From assembly GCF_000514775.1 (NCBI RefSeq), contig NZ_AZWO01000001.1:186001-250000 (forward strand): DNA of 64,000 bases, given 5' to 3'. Every line of letters starts with the position of its first letter. Positions within the stretch are counted from its first letter, which is position 1. Shown here one piece after another: positions 8,486 through 17,635 of this stretch. The position numbers and the translations under genes are program-made. The stretch is from Salinispora pacifica CNR114 (GTDB taxonomy: Bacteria > Actinomycetota > Actinomycetes > Mycobacteriales > Micromonosporaceae). The notes under the pieces were generated by a model, which worked only from the letters and a program-made list of their open reading frames with translations, was not told where the DNA came from and did not search any database.

Positions 8486-10621
8486 TCATCCCAGGTGGGT
8501 ACGGAGGAAGGCGAGCTCCAACCGCAGCAGCTGCTCACCGACACCGCCCGCCGCCATGTGTGTCGCGCCGGTCAGCGGCAGCACCGAATGCGGGTGCCCG
8601 TTGGCGACCAGCGCGGCCGACAGCCGCAGCGTGTGCGCCGCCACCACGTTGTCGTCGGCCAGCCCGTGCACCAGCAGCAGCGGCCGGGCCTGCTCGGTGG
8701 CGGCGGCCAACTCCACCAGGGAATGGTGGGCGTACACGTCCATCCCGTCCTCGGGCAGGCCCAGGTAGCGTTCGGTGTAGGCGGTGTCGTACAGGCTCCA
8801 GTCGGTCACCGGCGCCCCGGCGATCCCACACCGGAACAGCTCCGGGCGGCGCAGCACCGCCAGCGCCGCCAGCCAGCCGCCGAACGACCAGCCCCGCACC
8901 GCCACCCGGTCGAGGTCCAGGTCCGGATGTTTGTCGGCGAGCGCGGTGAGCCCCTCCACCTGATCGGTGAGGACCATGTCCGCCACCCGCCGGTGGATCG
9001 CCTTCTCGAACGACGGCGCGACCCCCGGCGTACCACGGTTGTCGATCACGACCACCGCGAACCCGGCGTCGGCCCACCACTGCCGCTCCAACCACGCCGA
9101 CCGCGCCGCCAGCACCTCCTGGTGGCCGGGGCCGCCGTACACGTCCAGCAGCACCGGCAGTCGGCGGCCGGAGACGTGGTTCTCCGGGTAGAGCACCGCC
9201 GCCGGCAGCCGCCGATCGGTCACCCGCTCCAACAATGGCAGCGGAGCATACGGTGGGGTGGCCGCGAACGACCGCAGCGTCGCCACCTCCCGGTCACCGC
9301 GCCAGACCGTCCAGCGCAGACCCGGGTGGTCCAGGGAGGCGCTGCCCACCACCAACACGTCCCCGCCCACGACACCGACGTGCCAGCCGGAGTCCGGGGT
9401 GATCCGGCGGAGGTCCATCCCGCCGCCGACCGTGGTGCGGACCCGGAACAGGTGCTGTTCGCTCGGCTCGCCCTCGGCCGCCTCCACCAGCAGGTCGGCC
9501 GCTCCGGTGCCGGAGCGGGCCGGGAGCCGGCCCACCACCCGGCGCACGTAGAGCGACGGCGGCGTCAGCAGCGTTCCGTCGGCGAAGAGGCACCGTGCGT
9601 CGTAGCCGTCGTGGGCCAGTTCCCCGCCGACCAGCACCCGCCCGTCCGGCAGGTGGGCGGGAGTGCCGGGGACCGGCTCTACCCAGCGCGGGTCCGCCAG
9701 CTCGGCGTGTACCTGGGTCTCCCCGGTGCGTGGGTCCACCGCGAGCACCAGTCCGTGTTGCTGGGAGCGGCGCAGCACGGTGATCAGCGGTCCGCCGTCG
9801 GTCCAGTGCACGGCGGTCAGGTACGGGTAGGTCTCCCGGTCCCAGTGCACGTCGACCCAGCCGCCGTCGAGGTCGAGCAGGTGCAGGCTGACCTCGGCGT
9901 TGTTTCCGCCCGCCCGGGGGTAGGCGACGGTGGTCGGCGCGGTCGCCGGCTCGGCCGGATCATGCAGGTGCCACCGGTCCAGTCGGGACTCGTCTACTCG
10001 GGCGGCGAGCACCGAGCGGCCGTCCGGCGCCCACCAGTAGCCCCGGAACCGGTTGAACTCCTCTGCCGCGACGTGCTCGGCCAGCCCCCAGATGACCCCC
10101 GCGTCCTCGCCGGCGAGCATGGTGTCGGTGCCGTCGTGCTCGACCACCCGAAGCTCGCCCCGGCGGACCCCGGCCGCGGCGTCGGTCACGTACGCCAGCC
10201 GCTGCCCGGTCGGGTCGGGGCGGGGATCGAGCACCGGGCCGGCGGCGGCCACCTCGACCACGTCCCCGTGGATCAGGTCGGCCCGGAAGAGCCGGCCACC
10301 GAGAGCGAAGATCGCCACCCGGCCAGCCGAGTCGAGGGCGTACGAGCCGATGCCGGCGGCGCTCAGCCGCAACCGCTCCCGCAGCGTGCGCTCTCCCGGG
10401 CTGAGCTGGTCGTCGGCATCCTCCGACCGGAGCGCCGCCGGATCGGCGACGAGCCGCTCCTGCCCGGTGTCGACGTCGAGGAGCCAGAGCGCCTCGGTGG
10501 GGTCCGTCGGCCCGCTGGAGCGAAGGAAGAGCACCCGGGAGCCGTCGTCGGCCACCGAGATCGCCCGCGGCGCTCCGTGGCGGAACCGACGGGTCCGTGC
10601 GGCCAGCTCCGGAAAGTCCAC
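8486..10621 (-). CDS. S9-family prolyl oligopeptidase / DPP IV-like peptidase
   Basis: 711-residue serine peptidase with an N-terminal beta-propeller (DPPIV_N) and a C-terminal alpha/beta hydrolase domain. The catalytic triad is readable as Ser579 (GWSFGG), Asp656 (HGLADDN) and His688 (GATHMA). No signal peptide is visible, so it is probably cytoplasmic. I start it at GTG 10621 rather than the far upstream ATG, because the beginning VDFPELAARTRRF fits the family and TACGAT lies 7 nt upstream of the GTG. Divergent from mshB with 94 nt between starts. Confidence 0.9.
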   Translation of the reverse strand: MDFPELAARTRRFRHGAPRAISVADDGSRVLFLRSSGPTDPTEALWLLDVDTGQERLVADPAALRSEDADDQLSPGERTLRERLRLSAAGIGSYALDSAGRVAIFALGGRLFRADLIHGDVVEVAAAGPVLDPRPDPTGQRLAYVTDAAAGVRRGELRVVEHDGTDTMLAGEDAGVIWGLAEHVAAEEFNRFRGYWWAPDGRSVLAARVDESRLDRWHLHDPAEPATAPTTVAYPRAGGNNAEVSLHLLDLDGGWVDVHWDRETYPYLTAVHWTDGGPLITVLRRSQQHGLVLAVDPRTGETQVHAELADPRWVEPVPGTPAHLPDGRVLVGGELAHDGYDARCLFADGTLLTPPSLYVRRVVGRLPARSGTGAADLLVEAAEGEPSEQHLFRVRTTVGGGMDLRRITPDSGWHVGVVGGDVLVVGSASLDHPGLRWTVWRGDREVATLRSFAATPPYAPLPLLERVTDRRLPAAVLYPENHVSGRRLPVLLDVYGGPGHQEVLAARSAWLERQWWADAGFAVVVIDNRGTPGVAPSFEKAIHRRVADMVLTDQVEGLTALADKHPDLDLDRVAVRGWSFGGWLAALAVLRRPELFRCGIAGAPVTDWSLYDTAYTERYLGLPEDGMDVYAHHSLVELAAATEQARPLLLVHGLADDNVVAAHTLRLSAALVANGHPHSVLPLTGATHMAAGGVGEQLLRLELAFLRTHLG

Positions 10622-10715
10622 ACGTCGGATCGTAGGGCGGTGCTGTGGGTGATGTGGCGGACCTGCCCGGACGCATCCGGGTCGGCTGCGAGAACCGCCG
10701 GATAGAGTGACGGAC

Positions 10716-11687
10716 GTGACGACACTGCCCGATCGCCGGCTCCTGCTGGTCCATGCGCACCCCGACGACGAAGCTATCGGCACCGGCGCGACGATGGCCC
10801 ACTACGCGGCCACCGGCGCCCACGTCACGCTGGTCACCTGCACCCTGGGTGAGGAGGGTGAGGTGCACGTGCCGGAGCTGGCGCAGCTCGCCGCGGCCGA
10901 AGCTGACCAACTCGGCGGCTACCGGATCGGGGAGCTGGCGGCGGCCTGCCGCGCGCTCGGGGTCACCGACCACCGATTCCTCGGTGGCGCCGGCCGCTAT
11001 CGCGACTCCGGGATGATGGGCCTGGCCACCAACGAGCACCCGCGCGCCTTCTGGCAGGCCGATCTCGATGTAGCCGCCGGGCAGCTGGTAGAGCTCATGC
11101 GGGAGCTTCGGCCCCAGGTCATGGTCACCTATGACGATAACGGGTTCTACGGCCATCCGGATCACATCCAGGCCCACCGGGTGGCGATGCGGGCACACGA
11201 GTTGGCCGCCGCCGAGGGGTTCGCTCCGGCGAAGGTCTACTGGACGGCGATGCCGCGCAGTGTGCTGGAGGCCGGGATGACCCACTTCGCCGGCTCGTCG
11301 GACAACCCGTTCGCGGGTATCCAGGAGGCGGTGGAGTTGCCGTTCTGTACGCCGGACGAGCGCATCGCCGCCCGGATCGACGCGAGCGGGCAGCACGCCG
11401 CGAAGGAGGCGGCGATGCGCGCGCACGCCACCCAGATTCCGGACAACTCCTGGCTGTACTCGATCGCCGGCAATTTCGGCAGCGAGTTCATGGGGGTGGA
11501 GTACTACACCCTCGCCAGCGGTGACAAGGGCCCCGGCTTCGGCCCGTACGGGTGGGAGGACGACCTCTTCGCCGGGCTGCCGGTCGGGGCGGGCTCGGAC
11601 GACCGGGCTTCGGTCGGGGAGGGCTCGGACCGGACTCGCGCCGACGGCGTCAACCGGGCCCCGGTCGGCGCGACCGGCCAGTGGTGA
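10716..11687 (+). CDS. mshB: GlcNAc-Ins deacetylase of mycothiol synthesis
   Basis: Zinc deacetylase that removes the acetyl group from N-acetylglucosaminyl-inositol, the second step to mycothiol. The metal motif AHPDDE is at residues 14-19 and the later ligand motif GHPDH at about 148. Two GTG starts compete (10707 and 10716). I prefer 10716 because TAGAGT sits 7 nt before it, implying a leaderless transcript. The C-terminal tail contains a degenerate 30-bp tandem repeat ([10 protein letters not shown] / [10 protein letters not shown]) beyond the conserved domain. Its stop overlaps the next gene by 4 nt. Confidence 0.93.
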   Translation: MTTLPDRRLLLVHAHPDDEAIGTGATMAHYAATGAHVTLVTCTLGEEGEVHVPELAQLAAAEADQLGGYRIGELAAACRALGVTDHRFLGGAGRYRDSGMMGLATNEHPRAFWQADLDVAAGQLVELMRELRPQVMVTYDDNGFYGHPDHIQAHRVAMRAHELAAAEGFAPAKVYWTAMPRSVLEAGMTHFAGSSDNPFAGIQEAVELPFCTPDERIAARIDASGQHAAKEAAMRAHATQIPDNSWLYSIAGNFGSEFMGVEYYTLASGDKGPGFGPYGWEDDLFAGLPVGAGSDDRASVGEGSDRTRADGVNRAPVGATGQW

Positions 11688-12142
11688 GTCTTCCCGCCAT
11701 GCCGGTGTCGGTGCTGCCCGACGAGAGCGCTCCGCCGCCGGCTCGGGGCAACGCCCGGCTGGCCAACCGGGCGTTGCGGTTCACCGGCGGCGTGTTGGCC
11801 GTCGCCGGCGGGGCCCTCAGCGCGGTGCTGGAGCTCCTGCTCGCCCCGCTGCGCGTCGGCGACCATCTGATCGGTGTGACCGTGCTGGTCGCGGTCGGGT
11901 TGAACGTGGCCCTGAGCTGGTTCGCCCTGGCTACTGTCGGACGCCGGTGGGCGGTGGCGCTGCCCGCCGTGCCGTGGTTCTTCCTGGTCGCAGTCGCCGG
12001 GATCCGCACCTCGGAGGGGGACGTGCTGCTGGCCGGCACCTGGGTGGACCTGCTGCTCGTCGTGGCCGGCGCAATGACCTTCGCGGTGCTGGGGTTCCGG
12101 CAGATCCTGGCCGCCCCGCCGACTGGCCGGCCCGGGGCCTGA
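11684..12142 (+). CDS. Small membrane protein coupled to mshB (possibly DUF6113)
   Basis: About 152 residues with four hydrophobic helices (for example [19 protein letters not shown] and [20 protein letters not shown]). GTG 11684 overlaps the mshB stop (GTGA); ATG 11699 is the alternative. A membrane protein next to mshB recurs in actinobacteria as DUF6113. I make that assignment from memory of context, not from a search. Function unknown; a link to mycothiol export or regulation would be speculation. Confidence 0.7.
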   Translation: MSLPAMPVSVLPDESAPPPARGNARLANRALRFTGGVLAVAGGALSAVLELLLAPLRVGDHLIGVTVLVAVGLNVALSWFALATVGRRWAVALPAVPWFFLVAVAGIRTSEGDVLLAGTWVDLLLVVAGAMTFAVLGFRQILAAPPTGRPGA

Positions 12143-12223
12143 CGGCACCCGTCCTCCGGTGGTAGACATTCCTGCCAGGACGACCCGTACGAGTGGTGGC
12201 GGGCGGTATGGCGGGAGGGTGCG

Positions 12224-12691
12224 ATGAGGCAGCGGTGGCGGGTGGCCGGCGGGCTGGCGGGTGCGCTGTTCGTGGTGAACATGGTCGCTCGGTTGATTAT
12301 CTGGGTGGGGTTCGACGATGCGGACACGACCGCGGCTGATCGGGTGTCCCTCGGGATGTTCGTGGTGATCGGGGTGGGCCTGGCCGCGGTCACCTTCGTC
12401 TGGAGCCGACGCCGGCCTGCCGCCGGGTGGGGGGCGGATATCGCCGCCGCGGTCGGCGTCGCGCTGGCGCTGACCATACTGGTCGGGCCGCTGCTGGTGG
12501 GGAAGAACCCGTTCGGTGACGGTGCGGGGACCTTCTTCGCGCAGATTTGGCTCTACGCCGCGGTCACCGGTGTCGGGGTACTGCTGGGTTATCTGCTGGC
12601 CGTCGCGCTCGGCCTGGACCACCGCTCCCAGGCATTGAGGCGGTACGCCGAGTCGAAGGCGGCGAAGCCGCAGAAGCCGGTCCGCCGCTGA
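12224..12691 (+). CDS. Small hypothetical membrane protein
   Basis: 155 residues with about four transmembrane segments and a basic C-terminus (RRYAESKAAKPQKPVRR) likely facing the cytoplasm. ATG at 12224 is preceded by GGGAGGG at a suitable distance. I do not recognise the family. It ends 7 nt before the convergent GNAT gene and is 81 nt downstream of the mshB-associated membrane protein, so it may be co-transcribed with it. Confidence 0.75.
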   Translation: MRQRWRVAGGLAGALFVVNMVARLIIWVGFDDADTTAADRVSLGMFVVIGVGLAAVTFVWSRRRPAAGWGADIAAAVGVALALTILVGPLLVGKNPFGDGAGTFFAQIWLYAAVTGVGVLLGYLLAVALGLDHRSQALRRYAESKAAKPQKPVRR

Positions 12692-12697
12692 CCCGGG

Positions 12698-13660
12698 TCA
12701 GTCGACAGGTGCGGTTCGGGTTCGGTAGGTGTGATGGGTGGTGAAGCCGAGCGCTCGATAGAGCGGCACCGCTTCGGCATTGTCCTGTTCGACCTGGAGG
12801 AAGGCCTTCGTCGCGCCGGCCGCCGTACCCCAGTCGGCCAGGGCGCGGACCACCTGCCGGGCCAGCCCTCGCCGGCGTGCCTCGGGCGTCACCTCGATCA
12901 GACTGAGGCCCAGCCAACGGTCCGCCCCGGTGACAGTTCCCCGGCCGATGGCGACCAGCCGGCCGGCAACGCGTACCTGGGCGAAGCGGATCTGGGGCAC
13001 GGCGGTGAGTACGTGCCGGGCGGCGGCCGACAGGTCGCCCTTGCGGTTGGCGGCGACCGCCAGCCAGTCCGTCGACGGCGCGGCGGTCAGCTCGACCGGC
13101 GGTACGTCGGCGATGTCGGGCCGGGCGGCCGGCAGCGCGGCCAGCGGTGCCGTCTGGACGAGCACCGGCGAGCCGCCGCGCCAACCCCGGGCGTCGAGCT
13201 CCGCGCTGACCGGCGCGGCGAGCGGAAGCGGCGTGTTGATCAGGGCGGGTCGACCGAGGTCGGCGTACCAGCGTTGCACCGCGTCGATCGCGGCGGGCAG
13301 CGGCCGGTCCGGGTCGCCGACGGGTAACGCCGAATTGGCGCGGCCGGTCCAGCCGTCGGCGCTGCGCAGCAGCCAGCCGCCCAGCTGGGCCCGGGTCGGT
13401 GCGGGCCAGGCCGCGTCGGCCGCGTGCTCCAGCGTCGCCACCGCGGCAGCTGCCGGCCGGCGGGAGGGGGGTACTCGTCGCGCTCGGTGGACCTCGGCCC
13501 TCGGCACCACAAGCCGACCCTGCGCGGTGACGAGGGTGAGATGGCTCTCGCTCAGCTCGGCCAACTCGCCGAGGGCATCGGAGAAGCGGGGCCGGCCGGC
13601 GCGAATCCCCACAATTCGGCGGACCACCACCCGCTGTCCCACATCCTCTGGTTGGAGCAC
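12698..13660 (-). CDS. GNAT acetyltransferase with N-terminal SH3-like domain
   Basis: 320 residues. The N-terminal ~60 residues ([10 protein letters not shown]...[17 protein letters not shown]) look like a small beta-barrel. The C-terminal half is a GNAT acetyl-CoA domain with the pyrophosphate loop RRRGLARQV and the motif [18 protein letters not shown]. This layout matches the mycobacterial Rv0428c-like family, whose substrate is unsettled. GTG 13660 has a strong ribosome-binding site (GGAGGAGG). It is divergent from fdxA with 79 nt between starts. Confidence 0.86.
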   Translation of the reverse strand: MLQPEDVGQRVVVRRIVGIRAGRPRFSDALGELAELSESHLTLVTAQGRLVVPRAEVHRARRVPPSRRPAAAAVATLEHAADAAWPAPTRAQLGGWLLRSADGWTGRANSALPVGDPDRPLPAAIDAVQRWYADLGRPALINTPLPLAAPVSAELDARGWRGGSPVLVQTAPLAALPAARPDIADVPPVELTAAPSTDWLAVAANRKGDLSAAARHVLTAVPQIRFAQVRVAGRLVAIGRGTVTGADRWLGLSLIEVTPEARRRGLARQVVRALADWGTAAGATKAFLQVEQDNAEAVPLYRALGFTTHHTYRTRTAPVD

Positions 13661-13739
13661 GATCGACCTCCTCCCCGACGAGATACTAGGCTCATACCCG
13701 TCGCGGATGATCGCGGCGTGTCTGCGGAGGAGAAGATCG

Positions 13740-14066
13740 GTGACCTACATCATCGCCGAGCCGTGCGTGGATGTGCTCGACAAGGCCTGCATCGAGGAGT
13801 GCCCGGTCGACTGTATCTACGAGGGCAACCGGATGCTCTACATCCACCCCGACGAGTGTGTCGACTGTGGTGCCTGTGAGCCGGTGTGCCCGGTCGAGGC
13901 GATCTTCTACGAGGACGACGTGCCGGAGCAGTGGAAGGACTACACCGCGGCCAACTACGAGTTCTTCGAGGACCTGGGTTCGCCCGGCGGCGCCTCGAAG
14001 ATCGGCAAGGTGGAGAAGGACGCCACCTTCGTCGCGGCGCAGGCGCCACGTGGAGAGGCGAACTGA
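13740..14066 (+). CDS. fdxA: 7Fe ferredoxin
   Basis: 108-residue ferredoxin with a [3Fe-4S] plus [4Fe-4S] arrangement. Cysteines lie in [19 protein letters not shown] and in [15 protein letters not shown]. It carries low-potential electrons in the cytoplasm. Start is GTG 13740, preceded by GGAGGAGAAG. Its stop overlaps the dapC start, and this fdx-dapC pairing is also known from mycobacteria. Confidence 0.95.
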   Translation: MTYIIAEPCVDVLDKACIEECPVDCIYEGNRMLYIHPDECVDCGACEPVCPVEAIFYEDDVPEQWKDYTAANYEFFEDLGSPGGASKIGKVEKDATFVAAQAPRGEAN

Positions 14067-15169
14067 ACCGGCCCACGCCGGTCTCGGCTCGGCTGCCGGA
14101 GTTCACCTGGGACGCCCTGGAGGCCGCGGCCGCTCTGGCCGCGGCGCACCCGGGGGGCCTGATCAACCTCTCCATCGGTACGCCGGTTGACCCGGTGCCG
14201 CCGTCGATCCGGCAGGCGCTGGCGGACGCCTCGGACGCCCCCGGGTACCCGCTGACCGCCGGCTCGCCGGCGCTGCGGGCCGCGATGGCGGCCTGGGCGG
14301 CGCGGGCCTGCGGTGCCGACCCGGAAGGGCTCGGCGTGCTTCCGGTGGTCGGGTCGAAGGAACTGGTTGCCTGGTTGCCCACGCTGCTCGGGATCGGATC
14401 ACAGGACGTGGTCGTGGTGCCGTCGGTGGCGTACCCGACCTACGAGGACGGGGCTCGGCTCGCCGGGGCGACTGTCGTGCGGGCTGATTCGTTGACCGCC
14501 CTCGGTCCGACCCCCCGGGTTCGCCTGGTCTGGGTGAACTCGCCGGGGAACCCGACGGGGCGGGTACTGCCCGCACCCCACCTGCGCAAGGTGGTCGACT
14601 GGGCCCGGGAGCGCGGTGCGGTCGTCGCCAGTGACGAGTGCTACCTACCGCTCGGCTGGGAGGCCGAGCCGGTCTCGGTGCTGTCGCCGCAGGTCTGCGG
14701 AGATTCGTACGACAGCGTCCTGGCGGTGCACTCGCTCTCCAAGCGGTCCAACCTCGCCGGCTACCGGGCTGGCTTCGTCGCCGGTGATTCGGCGCTCGTC
14801 GCCGAGCTGCTCAAGGTACGCAAGCACGCTGGGATGATCATGCCAGCGCCGGTGCAGGCCGCGATGGTGACCGCCCTGGCGGACGAGCGGGACGCCACCG
14901 AGCAGCGGGAGCGCTACCGGGCTCGGCGGGCCGTGCTGCGCGCCGCGTTCACCGCCGCCGGGTTCACCGTCGAGCACTCGGAGGCCGGCCTCTACCTGTG
15001 GCTGACCCGGGATGAGGACTGCTGGGCCACGGTCGACTGGCTGGCCCGGCGGGGCATCCTGGTGGCGGCGGGCGCCCTCTACGGGCCCGCCGGCGCTCGA
15101 CATGTCCGCGTGGCGCTGACCGCGTCCGACCAGCACGTGGCGGCGGTCGCCGACCGGTTGGTCGGCTGA
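14063..15169 (+). CDS. dapC: N-succinyldiaminopimelate aminotransferase
   Basis: PLP aminotransferase of fold type I, 368 residues. It makes N-succinyl-L,L-diaminopimelate for lysine and peptidoglycan. The PLP lysine is in [13 protein letters not shown] and the aspartate/tyrosine region in [11 protein letters not shown]. No ATG, GTG or TTG lies at the expected beginning. The best start is CTG 14063, which overlaps the fdxA stop (CTGA) and has GGAGAGG about 5 nt upstream. The only ATG in frame (13886) would put 59 shadow residues inside fdxA. dapD and dapE lie about 2.5 kb downstream. Confidence 0.9.
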   Translation: MNRPTPVSARLPEFTWDALEAAAALAAAHPGGLINLSIGTPVDPVPPSIRQALADASDAPGYPLTAGSPALRAAMAAWAARACGADPEGLGVLPVVGSKELVAWLPTLLGIGSQDVVVVPSVAYPTYEDGARLAGATVVRADSLTALGPTPRVRLVWVNSPGNPTGRVLPAPHLRKVVDWARERGAVVASDECYLPLGWEAEPVSVLSPQVCGDSYDSVLAVHSLSKRSNLAGYRAGFVAGDSALVAELLKVRKHAGMIMPAPVQAAMVTALADERDATEQRERYRARRAVLRAAFTAAGFTVEHSEAGLYLWLTRDEDCWATVDWLARRGILVAAGALYGPAGARHVRVALTASDQHVAAVADRLVG

Positions 15170-15186
15170 GAGCGGCGGGTGCGACC

Positions 15187-16227
15187 GTGACCGATGCTGG
15201 GAGCACCGCGGCCGGGGCGGCGTACCGCGGGGTCCGGGCCGCGGTCGTGGGGACCGGTCTGATCGGGGGGTCCATCCTGCTTCGGCTCCACGACGCCGGG
15301 CTGGACGTCACCGGCTGGGACCCGGACCCAACGACCCGGGACCAGGCGCGTGAGCGGGGAGTGCCGGTCCCGGAGACCATTGAGGCGGCGGTCGCCGGAC
15401 GGGAGTTGGTATTCCTGTGCGGGCCGCTACCGACCCTGCCGGCCACCCTGTCGACTGTCGCCACGGCCAGCGGGCCCGACTGCGTCCTCACCGATGTGGG
15501 TAGTACCAAGGCCGAGGTGGCCGCGGTAGCGGCCCGCCTCGGTCTGCTGCACCGGTTCGTGCCGGGGCACCCGATGGCGGGCGCCGAGTTCGCCGGGCTC
15601 GCGGCGGCCAGGCCGACGCTCCTCGACGGCGCCGCGTGGGTGCTGTGCCCGGGGCCCGCGACGGCCCCGTTCCGCTGGCTCACCGGGCTGCTCCTGGCTG
15701 TCTTCGGGGCTCGGGTGGTGCCGCTGGCCGCGGCCGCGCACGACCGGGCCGTCGCCCTCGCGTCGCACGTGCCGCACCTGCTCGCCGGGGCGCTGGCCGG
15801 GGCGAGCGGTCGGGCAGCCGCACCGGATGCCGTTCTCGCCCTCGCCGCCGGCAGCTTCCGCGACGGCACCCGGGTCGCGGCCACCCCGGCGGAGCGGACG
15901 GCCAACCTGCTGCTGGGCAACCGGGACGAGGTGCTGCGGGAGCTGACCGGGGTGCGGGCCTACCTGGACGAGCTGGTCGAGGCCCTGCGCTCCGATGACC
16001 GGGAGCGGCTCACCGCGCGCTACGACGAGGCGGGGGCGATCCGGCGCCTGCTGTCCGATCGGGCGTACGCCGTCCAGGTCCGTGAGTTCCCGGTCGGTGG
16101 GGACCACACCGCGGAGGTCGGCTGGCTTCGGCAGGTCGGCGCGGCCGGCGGCTATCTGGGCGGCTGTCAGCTGCGTGAGGGTCGGGTCTGCTACACCGCC
16201 GGGCTGCCGCAACCAGGTCGGGCGTGA
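15187..16227 (+). CDS. tyrA: Prephenate dehydrogenase
   Basis: 346-residue NAD(P)-dependent dehydrogenase of tyrosine synthesis. The Rossmann motif VVGTGLIGGSI is near residues 20-30, followed by the helical dimerisation domain. The sequence HPMAGAEFAG is typical of the family. GTG start 17 nt after dapC, so probably the same transcript. About 60 residues beyond the core (GEFPVGGDHTAEVGWLRQ onward) may be a small regulatory extension; no clear ACT domain is visible. The stop codon lies inside the first unit of a tandem repeat. Confidence 0.9.
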   Translation: MTDAGSTAAGAAYRGVRAAVVGTGLIGGSILLRLHDAGLDVTGWDPDPTTRDQARERGVPVPETIEAAVAGRELVFLCGPLPTLPATLSTVATASGPDCVLTDVGSTKAEVAAVAARLGLLHRFVPGHPMAGAEFAGLAAARPTLLDGAAWVLCPGPATAPFRWLTGLLLAVFGARVVPLAAAAHDRAVALASHVPHLLAGALAGASGRAAAPDAVLALAAGSFRDGTRVAATPAERTANLLLGNRDEVLRELTGVRAYLDELVEALRSDDRERLTARYDEAGAIRRLLSDRAYAVQVREFPVGGDHTAEVGWLRQVGAAGGYLGGCQLREGRVCYTAGLPQPGRA

Positions 16228-16299
16228 CGCGCGGCGGTTGGGCGTGGCGCGCGGCTCGGTTGGGCGTGACGCGCGGCCTGGTTGGGCGTGGCGCGCGGC
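16220..16299 (+). repeat. Four-copy GC-rich tandem repeat at tyrA 3' end
   Basis: The 16-mer core GGGCGTGRCGCGCGGC occurs at 16220, 16240, 16262 and 16284 (periods 20, 22, 22), with the variable base alternating A, G, A, G. The first copy contains the tyrA stop codon; the others fill the gap before the SIMPL gene. Confidence 0.85.
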
Positions 16300-16343
16300 C
16301 GGTGGGCCTGCCGGCGCCGTCGGATCGCCGCTAGGGTGTGCAC

Positions 16344-16982
16344 ATGGTGGCTGGACCGGTGGTGGCGGTTCGCGGGGAGTCCTTCCGGGAGGTCGCGCCG
16401 GAGCGGGCCCGGTTCGCCGTGGCCGTGCTGGCCCGGGACCGGGACCGGGAGGCCACACTGAGCCGGCTGGCCGAGCGGGCGGCCGCGGTCCGGGTGCTCC
16501 TCGACGGGTACGGCTCGATGATTGAGCGGCGGGAGACCGGCGAGCTGCGGGTCTCCCCGGAGCTACGCCGCTCGGGGGAACGGGTGCGCGCATATCACGG
16601 CAGCGTGCGCACCACCGTCACGGTTACCGACTTCACCACCCTGGGCGAGTTGCTGCTGCGCCTGGCTGACCAGGACCAGGTCGAGGTGTCGGGGCCGTGG
16701 TGGTCGCTGCGTCCGGACAGCCCGGTCTACCGCGAGGCCCGGCACGCGGCGATCGCCGACGCGCTGCGGCGGGCCCACGAGTACGCGGAGGCCCTCGGCG
16801 CCCGGGTGACCGCGCTGGTCGAGCTCGCCGACGCTGGCGTCGATCGGCCAGCCACATTGGCCGCCCGGCCCTACTCGGCCACTGCCGAGGGGGTGCCCGA
16901 GCTCGATCTGGACCCGCGACCCCAGTCGGTGCAGGCGGCGGTGCAGGCACGGTTCACCATCAGCGAGCCGGTCCTCCGCTGA
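16344..16982 (+). CDS. SIMPL (DUF541) domain protein
   Basis: 212 residues covering a single SIMPL domain (VVAVRGESFREVAPERARFAV at the start; RAHEYAEALGARV in the middle). The family is widespread and functionally vague. No signal peptide is visible, so unlike the periplasmic homologues this one looks cytoplasmic. ATG 16344 has TAGGGT 6 nt upstream, indicating a leaderless start. It overlaps the following kinase gene by one base (TGATG). Confidence 0.85.
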   Translation: MVAGPVVAVRGESFREVAPERARFAVAVLARDRDREATLSRLAERAAAVRVLLDGYGSMIERRETGELRVSPELRRSGERVRAYHGSVRTTVTVTDFTTLGELLLRLADQDQVEVSGPWWSLRPDSPVYREARHAAIADALRRAHEYAEALGARVTALVELADAGVDRPATLAARPYSATAEGVPELDLDPRPQSVQAAVQARFTISEPVLR

Positions 16983-17629
16983 TGGGGTCGGCCCGAGTGG
17001 TACCTGTCGCCGAGTTGGTGGCGCGGGCCCGCGCGCTCGCCGACACCGGCTCCCGCCAGTTGCTGGGCATCACCGGTGCTCCCGGCGCGGGTAAGTCCAC
17101 CCTGGCCACGCAGATCGTCGCCGCCGTTGGGCCGGCGGCCCGGCTGGTGTCGATGGACGGGTTCCACCTTGCGCAGGCCGAGCTTGTCCGGTTGGGCCGG
17201 GCGGAGCGGAAGGGCGCCGCGGACACCTTCGACGCCAACGGCTACGTCTCGCTGCTGCGCCGGCTGCGGCGCCCCGAGCCCACCTCGGTCTACGCGCCGG
17301 AGTTCCGGCGGGAGTGGGAGGAGCCGGTGGCCGGGATGGTCGAGGTGCCGCCGTCGGTCCGGCTGGTGGTTACCGAGGGTAATTACCTGCTGCTGCCGGA
17401 TTGGCCGTGGGAGGAGGTCCGGCCGCTGCTGCACGAGGTGTGGTTCTTGGATCTCGATGCGGAGCAGCGGCGGCGCCGGCTCACCGCGCGGCACGAAACG
17501 TACGGGCGCTCGCCCGCCCAGGCCCGGGCCTGGGCGGGCGGCACCGACGAGGTGAACGCCGCGCTGGTGGCGAGCACGGCGCACCGGGCTGACCTGGTGG
17601 TGCGCCTCGCCGAGCCACCGCCGGGCTGA
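16982..17629 (+). CDS. P-loop nucleoside/nucleotide kinase-family protein
   Basis: 215 residues with a Walker A motif GITGAPGAGKST and the uridine-kinase/PanK-like block VSMDGFHLAQAEL...KGAADTFD. A later TEGNYLLL block also matches this kinase group, including the fructose/ribulose-type kinases. The substrate is not predictable. ATG 16982 overlaps the SIMPL stop, so the two are translated together. It ends 6 nt before the convergent dapD stop. Confidence 0.88.
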   Translation: MGSARVVPVAELVARARALADTGSRQLLGITGAPGAGKSTLATQIVAAVGPAARLVSMDGFHLAQAELVRLGRAERKGAADTFDANGYVSLLRRLRRPEPTSVYAPEFRREWEEPVAGMVEVPPSVRLVVTEGNYLLLPDWPWEEVRPLLHEVWFLDLDAEQRRRRLTARHETYGRSPAQARAWAGGTDEVNAALVASTAHRADLVVRLAEPPPG

Positions 17630-17635
17630 GTCCCG

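Noticed and set aside
8463..8506. Inverted repeat CTCCGTACCC/GGGTACGGAG as terminator between VOC and S9 genes
   Set aside because: One arm lies within the S9 coding end and the loop is long; support is too weak to list.
8495..10705. 736-codon plus-strand ORF opposite the S9 peptidase
   Set aside because: Antisense shadow of a complete catalytic gene; no domain.
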